NCBI GenBank assembly: GCA_947247005.1
Contig: OX365948.1
Coordinates: forward strand, 7,006,001-7,070,000
Length of the DNA stretch: 64,000 bases
From: Spisula solida
Taxonomy: Eukaryota > Mollusca > Bivalvia > Venerida > Mactridae
Direction: 5' to 3'
In this document: piece by piece, positions 36,801 through 48,713 of the stretch
How the letters are laid out: the number at the start of each line of letters is the position of its first letter
How positions within the stretch are numbered: position 1 is the stretch's first letter
Program-made: the position numbers and the translations under genes
The notes under the pieces: generated by a model
The model's input: only the letters and a program-made list of their open reading frames with translations
Databases searched by the model: none
What the model was told of the DNA's origin: nothing

Positions 36801-39800
36801 TAGATTAGTCAGCAGATCTAGGTCAATTGATAGAATGTTCTAGATTAGTCAGCAGATCTAGGTTGTATTGATAGAATGTTCTAGGTAAGTCAGCAGATCT
36901 AGGTTGTATTGATAGAATGTTCTAGACTAGTCAGCAGATCTAGGTTGTATTGATAGAATGCTCTAGATTAGTCAGCAGATCTAGGTTGTATTGATAGAAT
37001 GTTCTAGGTAAGTCAGCAGATCTTGGTTGTATTGATAGAATGCTCTAGATTAGTCAGCAGTTCTAGGTTGTATTGATAGAATGTTCTAGGTAAGTCAGCA
37101 TATCCTGTTGTATTGATAGAATGTTCTAGATTAATCAGCAGATCTAGGTCAATTGATAGAATGTTCTAGATTAGTCAGCAGATCTAGGTTGTATTGATAG
37201 AATGTTCTAGATTAGTCAGCAGATCTAGGTCAATTGATAGAATGCTCTAGATTAGTCAGCAGATCTATGTTGTATTGATAGAATGTTCTAGGTAAGTCAG
37301 CAGATCTTGGTTGTATTGATAGAATGCTCTTGATTAGTCAGCAGATCTAGGTTGTATTGATAGAATGTTCTAGGTAAGTCAGCATATCTTGTTGTATTGA
37401 TAGAATGTTCTAGATTAATTAGCAGATCTAGGTCAATTGATAGAATGCTCTAGATTAGTCAGCAGATATTGGTTGTATTGATCGGTTAAGGCTGTTTATT
37501 TTATCCCGTGATATTAATAAGGTCATACTACACTGTTCATGGGTGTTCAGAAATAACGTAGACTTTCCTTCTATAGTTCGAAATTGTACGAAAATAAAAA
37601 ATTCACCATCATAATACAGAATCTTTCTGTGGTCAATACACCGAGTTAGGTCTACCTGTATCAAACCTATCGTAAATAAGAGCTCCTCAAAAACAGTCAC
37701 TACCCTGGACCCGAGTTAGCCACGTCACCACCTCGGTGTCGATGAAATACTGAATATCGTATAGATATACGTATTCTATTTCTTTCTAGATTGGCGCCAA
37801 CGTCAACGCTGTCACAGTGTGACTATTTTTCTTCTAGTAAGTCGCTTGCGGAAGTTATTACTGGTTGATATTTAAGTTTCCTTGACTATTTTTTTTATAA
37901 TTTATCAGAATGTTGGTTAGGTTGACTGGTCATTATTCTATATGACTGTAAAGATGTTGTTAACTTGGATATTTTCGAAGCAAATCTTAGGATATACATG
38001 CTTACCTTGAGCTTCTCGGCTTTATTGGAAGGTTCTGTGTGGTCCAACTCCCCGGCTTGAGAAGGTTCTGTTTGGCCCAGCTCCCCGGCTTGAGAAGATT
38101 CTGTTTGGCCCAGCTCACCCGCCTGTTCTTGTTCTGTGTGGTCCAGCTCCCCAGCTTTAGAAGGTTCTGTTTGGCCCAGCTCCCCGGCTTGAGAAGGTTC
38201 TGTGTGGCCCAGCTCCACGGCTTGGTCAGGTTCTGTGTGGTCCAGCTCCCCGGCTTGTTCTTGTTCTGTTTGACCTACACTGTCATCTCGAGGTACAACA
38301 CTCTCATATATTCCCTTATATCGTTCCAATTCATTCTCAAGTTTAACAACCTACAAAATACAAATAGTCTTTGAACGAGAGATTCAAACACAGGGAGTAA
38401 TCAGGCCCCATAATTATAAACCTTTTTTCATGCTCAAATCAACTTGAGTATAAAACTTGATTAGCTCCTAGAAAGTTCAACAATTAAACGATCTTTAATT
38501 TACCAGAAAATATCATTCGGCTTTCTTGAAGACTACCCATGTAATACGAGGGCCACTTAAAAAGTATTAATTAGTGGGCGATAAATCAACATCATTGCCT
38601 CTGACTATATGAAAAGTGTACATTTTCTTAAAGAACAATCTCTCAGCTAGACATTCGTGGTATTTTCATCATTTGATATAAAAGCATTTCCATTTTATTG
38701 AACATGGTTTAAAGCACTGGACAAAGAATACCTCATTGATACGTAAGAAAATTGTGTTATATTGGCTCATACGATTTCTGAGCGTTGTTGTCAAATATCA
38801 TTCAGGCTTACTGAAATTAAATTGATATCATTTGCAATATATATCATTGTACTCTTAAATGGCAATCCATAATTTGAAAACCGTAAATTATTACATGTAT
38901 CAAACTATAGCAACATGAACAAGTCACATCCGAGACTCAAAATACCACACTTACACCCTAATTAATATAAAATATATACAAGGTGAATAAATACTAATTG
39001 ATACTTAATATGTCAAATTTTCTAGATTATTATATGTAGTTTCATTCGTCGGACGATTTTAATCATTTTTACCTTAATTTTTTTACAACAAAATTTCATG
39101 TTTGAGCCCAACTTTAAAAAGTGGGTCGGGTAATGTTATACCCCCTATTTATGATAAACAAAGAAAATTACCACCTGTTGTCCATTTCATGAAATTCTTC
39201 TTATATAAATTACTTTCATGTGTTTTTATTTTTGTTTTTTTGTATTATTGTATTAGGGATATGACGTCATAAATCTGAAATACGTATTTTTTGGTCACGT
39301 GATCATGTTCTTTTGGCTGTAGTAAAGAACAAATTAGGAATAAATCAGGACATATTTATCATGTGAAAGATAGTAACATATATAAATGTGTAAAAAACTA
39401 CATGTTTGACTTTCCCACTTAAGACGTACAGTAGTACAATGCAGCAACAACGTATAGGGTATAGTCCCAGCACAATGCAGTTTTTGGAGTATTTCGAACA
39501 TGGCAGATTCCTTGTACAACTAAATTTATTTAGACTGTACAAACAATAATTTTGATTAAGCACTAGTTAAACAAGTATACGGTGCATAAAATCTGCAAAT
39601 TTCAAATCAATTAGATGAAAAATATAGAAATTATGAACATTAATATCAAAAAGAGTATATTAATATCAACCCTTACGTCTACTAATATACCTTACTTTCT
39701 CGCAATTCCAGTGTTTCATACCCCTATTGGTTAAATGTCATATTTTACCGATTGCAATATTGTTTTATTGGTTAGCTAAGCAAAGGTTTCTTTAAAAAAT

Positions 39801-41530
39801 GTACACTTTTATACACACATTGATTGAATATTAAACGTATTATTGGCCACTGATTAATACTATTTAAGTGGCCCTCGAATAATAGTTTCAGTAAATTTTG
39901 AGACATCATTTAATTTGTGTGAGAATGAAACAAACTTTATAATCATGGGACCATGTGCTTGTATTATAGAAACAGTTTAATACACACATGTGTCACTTAG
40001 GATGATCACCTCAATTAGTCTACCATTCTTCTCTATTCTTTATAATGTTGCAAAATGAAATATTTCGAAATGTGATCTTCAAGGGTTTTGAAAGTTTTTG
40101 TTCAAGATATGACCTAACTAAAGCCAAAAACTTTGTACAATATGACATTCCCAGACCATATGGTATATAATTATATAGAGTCTGGTTGTCTATTTCAAAA
40201 ATCACATAAGCTTGACTTTGTTATATAAACACTTGTGTACAAATAAATTGTCGTGTATTATATTCATGAGATATTTATACTGATTTTTTTTAAGTTTAGT
40301 GTCTATAGTAATAATATATGTTTGTTGTTATTCTGTGTCTTCTATGGTGAATCTCAGATTCCATTTTAGTTTGTAATTTGGTTCTATTGGTATTTTAGTT
40401 TTGATTAGTGAATTATTTGCAATCTTACTTAATTTGCTATTTCCATTTAGTGTATCGATTAGGTAGTTTGGTGGGTTGACTTGTACCGTCGTTCACAGTT
40501 ATAAAACAATTAAATAGTAATAACACCCCCTACTTTTCTAATTCTGTCTTGTGATGAAAACTCCAGTTGGTGATGAAAACTATTCTTTTAATCCAGCTTA
40601 CATTAATGAGTCTAAAACATTCCATGTCTATCAATTTTAGACCATCGTGTTTGGCTATTCTTGAATTATTTGTTTACGTGATATTCTATCAGGTTTTGAA
40701 TTCCATACGAAATCAAAGAACATTTTATTGATCAATGATTATACCTAGACCATAGACATATATCTTCAAGAATGTCACTGTCAAAGAAAATCATTATAGA
40801 GGCTGGATTTTTTTTTTGAAAGTCTACCAACGGACCAATCCCCCCCATTGCACTTGCAGTCACATTATCCTGACACTGAGTCGATCAGTCTTGGAACTAC
40901 CCTTAAACTGCCCAAAAACCAAAATGATATGTCTGGTCTATCAGTACCAATAATTCTTTACTTTTGTATGCCGTGGTCTGAGATAAAACATGTGACATTC
41001 AACAGGCGGGCGGACTGTAACCAATAACTCATGAGGCTAGAAATAAGGATTAACAAGCATGTTACCTTTTCGTTCCATTCTTGTCTAGTCTGAAGAAAGC
41101 ATGAGTTCTGTTCATTATGACGTTCCTTAAAACGTTCCAATTTCTGGAAAGTTTCCTGAGCCTGTTCTTTGTTAAATTTATTCTCTGTAAAAAGTCTATC
41201 CCTATCACATTGCAAGACACTATTCTCTGTTTTAGTTGTCTCTAACAACCTGAGTGCGGCCGCGTGTGTTCGTTCTTTGGACTCGTTTCTCAGCAAAGCT
41301 TCGTTTTGTTCATATACAACATTTTCTAGGTATCGGATACGCTCACGAAGACGTTCTGTGTTCTCAGGAACATCACCTGCCGCTAGAATTGATCGAGACA
41401 GCACATGGCTCAATTCAGCTCTAGCTATTGAAGCACCCAGGCCCCATACGTTGTCACCCGGATCCGTCACTTGTCCCTCATCACCAACAGTCTTCGGAAG
41501 TGTCTCCTCCGTGTTGTTGTTGTTGTTCAT
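33669..41530 (-). CDS. Gene A: coiled-coil protein with CHORD-like Cys/His zinc domain, four exons, 379 aa
   Basis: Exons 41530-41066, 38350-38006, 35577-35398 and 33818-33669 join in phase 0 throughout. Exon 1 encodes a Glu/Arg-rich coiled coil (LRERIRYLENVVYEQN onward). Exon 2 adds an 11-residue repeat. Exons 3 and 4 give C-x2-C-x13-C-x2-H then, after 28 residues, CC-x10-C-x4-H. The ligand order (six Cys, two His) and the FWPCC and PPGC motifs resemble CHORD zinc domains, which in Rar1 and CHP proteins bind Hsp90 partners. The spacing differs, so this is CHORD-like and its function is inferred. A soluble cytosolic scaffold is plausible. Gene B at 57829-60295 is a paralogue with the same design. 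The start ATG at 41530 has a favourable AAAATGA context. Confidence 0.8.
33840..33972 (-). mobile_element. tRNA-derived SINE copy 1, in gene A intron 3
   Basis: On the minus strand a tRNA-like head (TAGCTCAGTGGTTAGCGC, box A; CCCGGGTTCAATG, box B) is followed by a tail with TGCCATATTTCAGC and GGCAAATATAAGGC. The same tail occurs at 44448-44582. The copy sits only 22 bases from the exon 4 acceptor. Confidence 0.8.
34671..34785. repeat. Nested hairpins (GGTCCCCTCTACAAC)
   Basis: GGTCCCCTCTACAAC (34671) pairs with its complement at 34712-34725. An inner CAACTAAAAA stem lies between, and a third diverged arm (TTGTATAGGGGACC) is near 34767. Probably a small foldback element within intron 3. Confidence 0.65.
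34922..35338. repeat. 23-bp minisatellite, about 18 copies, gene A intron 3
   Basis: The unit is TTTTACACCGAGGTCAACAT plus GAG, with C/T and GTCA/GTTA/GTAA variants. The array ends about 60 bp from the exon 3 donor. Confidence 0.95.
35398..35577 (-). CDS. Gene A exon 3 (first half of the zinc domain)
   Basis: 60 codons after TTATTTCAATCAG. It contains a basic patch (VRKRKCTF) and CMNCMTVFDKLRPYQEECRF followed by His. The donor reads AAAG|GTCAAT, a weak GT site, but the position is supported by the matching boundary in gene B. Confidence 0.75.
36410..37490. repeat. 40-bp minisatellite, about 27 copies, gene A intron 2
   Basis: Two monomer types mix. One reads TCAATTGATAGAATGTTCTA then GATTAGTCAGCAGATCTAGG; the other has TTGTATTGATAGAATGTTCT then AGGTAAGTCAGCAGATCTTG. 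They recur in partly ordered blocks, so the array evolved by duplication of multi-unit blocks. Confidence 0.95.
38006..38350 (-). CDS. Gene A exon 2 (11-residue repeats)
   Basis: 115 codons between acceptor TATTTTGTAG and donor CTCAAG|GTAAGC. It starts VVKLENELERYKG, extending the coiled coil, then has about seven copies of GELGQTEPSQA (33-bp units). Gene B lacks this repeat. Confidence 0.85.
38030..38275 (-). repeat. 33-bp coding minisatellite of gene A exon 2
   Basis: Seven or more units with GAGAAGGTTCTGTTTGGCCC on the plus strand, multiples of three that preserve the reading frame of gene A. The plus-strand open frame over the same region (38039-38374) is a by-product. Confidence 0.9.
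38351..41065. other. Gene A intron 1, no other gene seen
   Basis: AT-rich sequence with runs of A/T and no exon or mobile element that I can support. Confidence 0.5.
41066..41530 (-). CDS. Gene A exon 1 (coiled coil)
   Basis: 155 codons, beginning MNNNNNTEETLPKT. An acidic, disordered first ~45 residues precede a heptad-rich helix to the donor AAAAG|GTAACA. The LENV..QN, KTE.SVL..DRD core matches gene B exon 1. Confidence 0.85.
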
Positions 41531-42407
41531 TTTGACGTTTCTGGTCAGAATCACAACACATCACTGAACAAGAAACAAAGAAATCAATTCTATTCGCTAT
41601 TATAATCAAGGCTACAGTTTTGGCGAGTGCCCAAATACATGTATGTCAGTATTACCTACTTTATCACAGATATCGCATAATATCAAATAATGACACAATG
41701 TCCGTATTTATAAGCCATTACCTGTCTTTTTAAATATGAAACTTAAATAAATAAAATACTCATTATATTAATAGTACAAAATGTATGTGTTTAAATCCGG
41801 TGCATTTCGCGATAGCAAAACAAATCAATGTTTAAGTATTGCGCAATAAATTACTAGTCCACACATCGGGTACAGCAGTTATCTGATATCATTTTAATTA
41901 CGCACATTACAATGTTAGTACTGAGCTATCAAATAGAGAACATATATTTAGTTACAATCGAAATAATTAAAATTACCAGTATTTTCTCTATAATAAAATA
42001 TAATTGCTCGTTAAATCACCATTGCTTCGAACTCGTAATTTGATTAAACGCATCCGAGCTCTTGACCATATTATTCTATTATAAACTATTTATTAAACTT
42101 TTGTTAATTTACCCACACGCTCGGTTTTCCAATTAGCGTTATCATGCGTTTGTGCAATTTCTATTTTAACTGCCGTTATTTGTTACTATCATTACCAAGT
42201 ATTACATTTAAAAATATATCATATTTCAACAACGGTGTTCTATTTAATGACACAAGTATTATAAATGATAACGTTCATGGCCACGTCATATAGACCAACC
42301 AACGTGGAAAATACTTCGTTGAACGTAGTTAGTTGATTTAACCGTATTCCTGGGTGTCAGATCTTGGCACATCGCAGAGTACGTATATTCACTTAGCTCT
42401 TATAGGA

Positions 42408-42446
42408 ATATCATTCCATTTAGTTGTAACCTAAATGGAATGATAT
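42408..42446. repeat. Perfect 16-bp stem hairpin
   Basis: ATATCATTCCATTTAG (42408-42423), loop TTGTAAC, then the exact complement (42431-42446). It lies about 60 bp before the truncated LINE and upstream of gene A (divergent side). The rest of 41531-42507 shows no gene. Confidence 0.85.
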
Positions 42447-42507
42447 AACGACTTACGTGATCGCTATAGAGCTTTTTTAAAGTACTAAAATAAAAATAAA
42501 AGTACAA

Positions 42508-44215
42508 GCTTAGTTAAACACATTTTAATTAACCAACATCTTTCTGAGAACAAACTTCTGTATGACAGACAATCGGGATTCCGTAAAAATCACTCTTGTC
42601 AAACAGCTTTAATTAAAATGCTTGATGACTGGATATCAGCTGTTGATAATAATGAAATAGTTGGAACATTGTTCATTGATTTAAGTAAAGCATTTGATTT
42701 GGTAAACCATGATATTTTATTACAAAAGCTATCACTATATGGTATGCATTTTACAACACTAAATTGGTTTAAGTCCTATCTCAACTCAAGAACTCAAAAA
42801 CATTTATATCTGGCAAATATTCTTGTCCTGGTAAAGTTTTAGCAGGAATTTCCACAGGGCTCAGTTCTCGGTCCATCATTATTTTTAATATTTATTAATG
42901 TCTTGCCTCTTTCTCTTTCACATTCCATTGCTGACATATTTGCTGACGATACAACATTATCAACCCACAGCAAGACATTAGATGATGTTGTTTTTTCACA
43001 TACTAGAGATTTATTGCATGCTGATCAATGGTGTAAACTAAATCAAATGGCCATTAATTCTGGAAAATCCAAGTCTTTATTTATAACAAGTAAACGTAAT
43101 AAACATCATATTATTGGATCCAATCTCAACATTCCTTTTCATGATAATTCTATTGAAGTTACTTCAACAGCAAAGTTAATAGGTATCACAATTAATGATA
43201 GCCTATCTTGGGCAGACCATATCAATAATGTGATAAAGAAATGTAATTCCTATTTGCACCTCTTATCTAGAATTAAATATTGTCTTTCCATTGAAATTCG
43301 GAAACGCTTTTATAACGCATATATTCTTCCACATTTTGACTTTTGCTGTGTTGTATGGGGAAATTGTACCAGCAGTCTTGAAGATAAACTTATAAAATTT
43401 CAGAAAAGAGCAGCTAGAGTAATTCTTGATTGTGATTATTCAACTCCTTCAAGTATTCTATTTACAAAACTCAAATGGATGACATTAAATGATCGCGTTA
43501 TTTATCAGAAAGCTATTCAAATGTACAAAAATCTCAGAGGTGATGCACCAGACTATCTTAAATCTGCATTTAAATTTACTGCTGATATTCATTCACGACT
43601 GTTACGCTCATCTTCTACATACCAATTATATAGTCCTAAACCCAATTCTTCTTCTATTCAACAGTTTAAAACTTTATATCTACGCTGGGTGAAGCCGTCT
43701 TATTTTGAAACACCCCATGTTTCTGCTACTTAAATATCTAAGACTGGCCAGTCATAAGTATTACTTCAATATACATGTATAGCCATATATATATGTCTAC
43801 AGAATGACATACAGTGTGTTTTATGTTTCAATTCCGTATCATGCTTTTAAAAATGTCATTGTCTTAATTTACATGTTGTTATATGATATGCTGGCTCTTA
43901 TGATGTCCCTATATCTAATCAAGCTTTATAGTGATCAATTATAAATTTAATTGATTAGCATTTTGATTTATACCTTCCTTTTATTGTAGATTCCATACAT
44001 ATCGGTTTCGCACATCCTTTCACTGAAACTCTTTTATGAAATTCCCAAATTATATATAAAATTATGATATTGTGGACGTCATATAGGCCAAATTGTCATT
44101 ATGCTTTTTTCATTTTATGTACTAGTGTTCTTGTTCAACTGTTTATTGTTGAGGATCCCATGGAAGATTGCCATTTATTATTAATATAATTTATTATTAT
44201 TAACAACCATCTTTA
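42508..44215 (+). mobile_element. 5'-truncated non-LTR retrotransposon (CR1/L2/Jockey-like)
   Basis: One frame gives reverse transcriptase blocks in order: SGFRKNHSCQTALIKMLDDW, LFIDLSKAFDLVNHDILL, WFKSYLNSRTQ, QEFPQGSVLGPSLFLIFIN and the catalytic IFADDTTL. A thumb and C-terminal region with LPHFDFCCVVWG and RAARVILD runs to a stop at 43733-43735. An in-frame TAG at 42840-42842 just before the PQGS block makes it inactive. The endonuclease and ORF1 are missing. The 3' UTR runs to an ATT-rich tail near 44215 and contains TGAGGATCCCATGGAAGATT, as in the fragment at 32190. Confidence 0.85.
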
Positions 44216-44447
44216 AATTAGAATTCAACATAAATGAAAAAAACATATCAAACTAGATGCACACAAATGCACAATTCGATGAATAAAACAATTTACAAAA
44301 ATAGTACAATTCCAATCAGTAATGAATAAAAGAATCAATTTAAACTAACAGACGCCAAATTGATAACATCTATAATTATTTAAAAACAACTCCAAACCCT
44401 GAATACTCCGGAAAGCGTAAACTTACGCCTCCCAAAGATTTTTTTTA

Positions 44448-44582
44448 AATGCCGAGCATAGCCTTTATTTGCCAGTCAGCTTTATGCTGAAATATGGCAG
44501 GCATATATGTGTGCCCCCACCCGGATTTGAACCCGGATCGCCAGATTAGACGACAAGCGCGCTAACCATTGAGCTACTGTTC
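44448..44582 (-). mobile_element. tRNA-derived SINE copy 2
   Basis: Minus-strand head AGTAGCTCAATGGTTAGCGC, box B GGGTTCAAATCC, then the same tail as at 33840-33972 (CTGCCATATTTCAGC, GGCAAATAAAGGCT). Confidence 0.85.
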
Positions 44583-45141
44583 TGACTTCTCCACACTTGT
44601 AATGAGATGTAGGATATGTCGTGTCATTGATACCGTATACGGCGTGGCCTTTACTACAAGAGACGAGTTTGGAACTCTTAACATAAGCTAGTCTAACTAA
44701 TTAATAATGATGTGTAATATCCATTGATGTGACAAAATTTTCCGACCTTAGTCTCGTCTGTACGATACTTCAGAGTACCAAACATGTATAAGTTATGACA
44801 TATAGTAGTATATGGTACGCTGGTGGCAACATTATGACTGGCCAGGTAAACAATGTAATATTAACGGCATTGCAGACTCGTCCAGTTGCCTCCTTTCACA
44901 TGTTGCTTCTATGGAGGACTATGAATCCTGTGATAGTCGTAGAGCTATGAATGAGGTCCACGCATCGCATTGTAGACCAATAACGAAATACAAATGATCC
45001 CAGTGTTCCCATTGTTTGACCCTCGGCAAAGGGAATACTAGCTTCCCTGTATATCACAAACCGGATAGGTGGTTGGTAAACAGTTGTTGCTGTTGTTTTG
45101 CAATTGTTTTTTTACATTTGTCGCTGTTACAAGTGGGTGAT
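44583..45141. other. Non-coding spacer
   Basis: Nothing recognisable is seen between the SINE and the left end of the giant composite element. Confidence 0.4.
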
Positions 45142-45350
45142 TATGGAGCCATATAACTGCCACCACTTAAATTTTAATTTTCATGAAGTTTTTCGTGAAA
45201 TTAACGAGGGATTTCATGAAAACAGAAAAATATCATGAATGCAAGATTATCGTAACGTGAAAAATTACCAGTTACTGCCTCGATCTGCCACAACATTCCT
45301 GTTATTATTTTTAAGAAACCTATTAACTTTTCACGAAAGTGTATTATTTT

Positions 45351-48075
45351 ATTACTCGATATGAAGACAACACCATTTCCAGTAATATTCGATTTAATCA
45401 CACACTAACATGGTTTCTAAATAATTCAACGTATAATATAAATGTGGATAAGTTAGGCCGCTCAAGACAATACCGGGTATCCGTGTATGTCTGTAAATCC
45501 CGTCGACCGAAAGGAAAACGGATTCGTTATACGTAATTTGATTATGCTCCCACTGATTATTCTACTACCCTTGAGATGTACTACGACTTCCACAGTGCGA
45601 GCCACAAGCCGTGGCTGTACGTAAGACACCAACCAAGCTGTAAATCAACCGACAGTCAGATCGCGATCCCCCCACCATCGGGTTCCCGGAAAATGGAAGG
45701 GACCGCAACCCGTGCCGATCCAATGTACAGCTCGGATGCAACAACACTGTGAGACACACAAGCCGTGGTCGTATCATGCCAACTTACTGAGCCACAAGCC
45801 GTGGCACTGTATACACAACCAACTTACTGAGCCACAAGCCGTGGCACTGTATACACAACCAACTTACTGAGCCACAAGCCGTGGCAGTGAGTACACAACC
45901 AACTTACTGTGCCACAAGCCGTGGCAGTGAATACACAACCAACTTACTGGGCCACAAGCCGTGACCGTGTGTACACAATATCAACAACCTAGGAATTACC
46001 ATTAGAGGAGGGCAAAACCTAATACTACGCAACAGACACACTCACTGATCAACCGTATGATACCTTTCCGTAGTACATCGTTAAGTCTCAACCAATTTAG
46101 ATTCCCTATCAGAGGCACCTCATTCCCAGTCGGGTCCCCGGAACGAGAAGAGGAGCCCTGATCGGTCAAACACGTTTAAAGTACATAAACTATTTAATAT
46201 TGTACGAAATACCTAGGTAACATCCGTATTCCTCTCGGTCGACCGAATTTTTCCGCTTACATATAATTACATGAGAGCGACAAAAAATAAAAGTTCATAT
46301 TGCAAATTATTGATACACCAAAAGTTCATATATATATAAACAACACAGCAATTATAAAACCGTCAAAGAGCACAATGGATTCAACCGTATAACACGTTAA
46401 ACATTTTGTAGGCACCAGTTCAAGCACGACCAGAATGTCAATAAAGTCCACGGCAAATCCCCCATATCCAGGAAAATGTGAAAATATAGTAACACCAACA
46501 CAATTCGTTCATAGAATATACACCTGTACCTTCCCATTCAATACCAGACGAGGACGACTGAGGTCGTTGTTTGTCGTCTTACTTGTGTAGTGCGCCACTG
46601 TGCTCCCGTGGAATGAAGTGCAATCATGACCAAGTCAACATTAACAAACCAATACATCCTGTAAAATATATACTCAACAGCAGTAAACGGTTTAAAACAG
46701 ACCATAAAATTAATAGGTTGTGACATCTACAAAGGCAGTGAAAACCCATAAGATATAAACGACTAAAACTTTTGATTAATACATGTACATATAATTATAC
46801 ACCAGCTTAACTATACCATTCACAAACAACAAACTGTTTGCTGTGGTAATACTTCACTTTAAGATGGTTTGCAATCTTTACTAAATGTTCATAACATTCA
46901 TACAGTAGTAATCAATTGTGTGTGATATTTACCTAAGCAGTACCATGTATAAAACATTTCATATCCCAATGATATAAAATATAATGGAGACGACATGTTA
47001 CATATTCTTCAGATATGTTTTAGCTTATTATAAACTGGTTTTATATTAGTCCGTCTCTGCTTAATTAAACATGCTCTAGCAAAGGCTGCATCACAGACTG
47101 TGCTATATTCATCATACGGAATGCTGGTCGTACACGAACAACCCCCCGAGGAGGAAACGTGAAAACCCCCTGAGGAGGAAACGTGGATCCGTAACACCGA
47201 AGTCTTTTAAACCCCGGCGCCAGACCATTCATCAGAATACTGAAACTACGGAATTTGTTCAGAAGCATTTGTTCTACATGTACTTACAAAATGTCATATT
47301 CAATTCAAGTAACCAATACTAAATGTAAATAAATACATTTTTAAAACAAAACAATAACTAAAAACTATCAGGACACCGGTTTCCGTTCTAATGTTTGCAA
47401 TAGAAAAAATTATCGAATCTGAATTATTTCTCGACTGACTTAAAATAAGGTTACTAATTAGCCATGCATATAACTGCTGTTTTCCCGCGAAACTGCTATC
47501 TAACGACTTATACCCTACTTGATTTACAACCCATCGCGAGACTTATTCGTATATCCCCGCTTGACACAACACCCGTCACGTGACATGACCACCTTGAAAA
47601 ACACAGCCCGTACACATGCACGTTATAATGACATGAATACATAAATTCTATCTACTACCTAACGTGCAGAACTAATAAGTACGCACCATTAATAGTTGTG
47701 TTAAATATTATAATGTGACCACCAATTTAAATATACAGCGTCCGTAACATTAAGTATCTATTTTTTCAAAACGAACTGATATAACACCGAACATCTCCCA
47801 ATGTTCAAAATATTATGGGGTGTGGCGGGAGGGAAAATATTACTAACGAACTGTCTGGATGTAACTGAACAAGTGCGCGGTGCACGAGATTTACTGAATA
47901 TATACCCTCTGATGGTACCCTATTACGACGCTGTCATACAGCGATAAAACAGGACCCAGCCAAAACCGACCAGGTATGACTAATGCCTTTCGGACAAAGC
48001 TGGTGCGTAGCCAACACGTTTAGTGGGGATCTCGAAAAAATAAATATAATTATTTTAATTCTAAAATAATTTTGC
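45351..48075 (+). mobile_element. Element E1 of a head-to-tail pair, 2.7 kb
   Basis: Its first 906 bp and last 243 bp are almost identical to those of E2, but its middle (46257-47832) is different. ATTATTTT lies on both sides (45343-45350 and 48076-48083). The ends ATTACTCGATATG and ATAATTTTGC are not inverted repeats of each other. A 0.75-kb inner segment (45501-46245) is bounded by inverted GTCGACCGA(A/G)AGGAA sequences. No coding potential is evident. Confidence 0.7.
45781..45980. repeat. 40-bp tandem repeat with internal hairpin, copy in E1
   Basis: Five units starting AACTTACTGAGCCACAAGCC and ending ACACAACC. Each unit has a GCCAC-aagcc-GTGGC stem. Confidence 0.9.
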
Positions 48076-48513
48076 ATTATTTTATTACTCGATATGAAGA
48101 CAACACCATTTCCAGTAATATTCGATTTAATCACACACTAACATGGTTTCTAAATAATTCAACGTATAATATAAATGTGGATAAGTTAGGCCGCTCAAGA
48201 CAATACCGGGTATCCGTGTATGTCTGTAAATCCCGTCGACCGAAAGGAAAACGGATTGGTTATACGTAATTTGATTATGCTCCCACTGATTATTCTACTA
48301 CCCTTGAGATGTACTACGACTTCCACAGTGCGAGCCACAAGCCGTGGCTGTACGTAAGACACCAACCAAGCTGTAAATCAACCGACAGTCAGATCGCGAT
48401 CCCCCCACCATCGGGTTCCCGGAAAATGGAAGGGACCGCAACCCGTGCCGATCCAATGTACAGCCCGGATGCAACAACACTGTGAGACACACAAGCCGTG
48501 GTCGTATCATGCC

Positions 48514-48713
48514 AACTTACTGAGCCACAAGCCGTGGCACTGTATACACAACCAACTTACTGAGCCACAAGCCGTGGCACTGTATACACAACCAACTTAC
48601 TGAGCCACAAGCCGTGGCAGTGAGTACACAACCAACTTACTGTGCCACAAGCCGTGGCAGTGAATACACAACCAACTTACTGGGCCACAAGCCGTGACCG
48701 TGTGTACACAATA
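48514..48713. repeat. 40-bp tandem repeat with internal hairpin, copy in E2
   Basis: Same five units and the same unit-to-unit variants as in E1, showing that the array was copied as a block, not amplified twice. Confidence 0.9.

Noticed and set aside
36410..37490. CRISPR array
   Set aside because: Contiguous tandem units without unique spacers in a eukaryotic intron; a minisatellite.
38039..38374. Plus-strand open frame with LPGLRRFCLAQ repeats
   Set aside because: Antisense of the 33-bp coding repeat in gene A exon 2, whose splice sites and paralogue support the minus strand.
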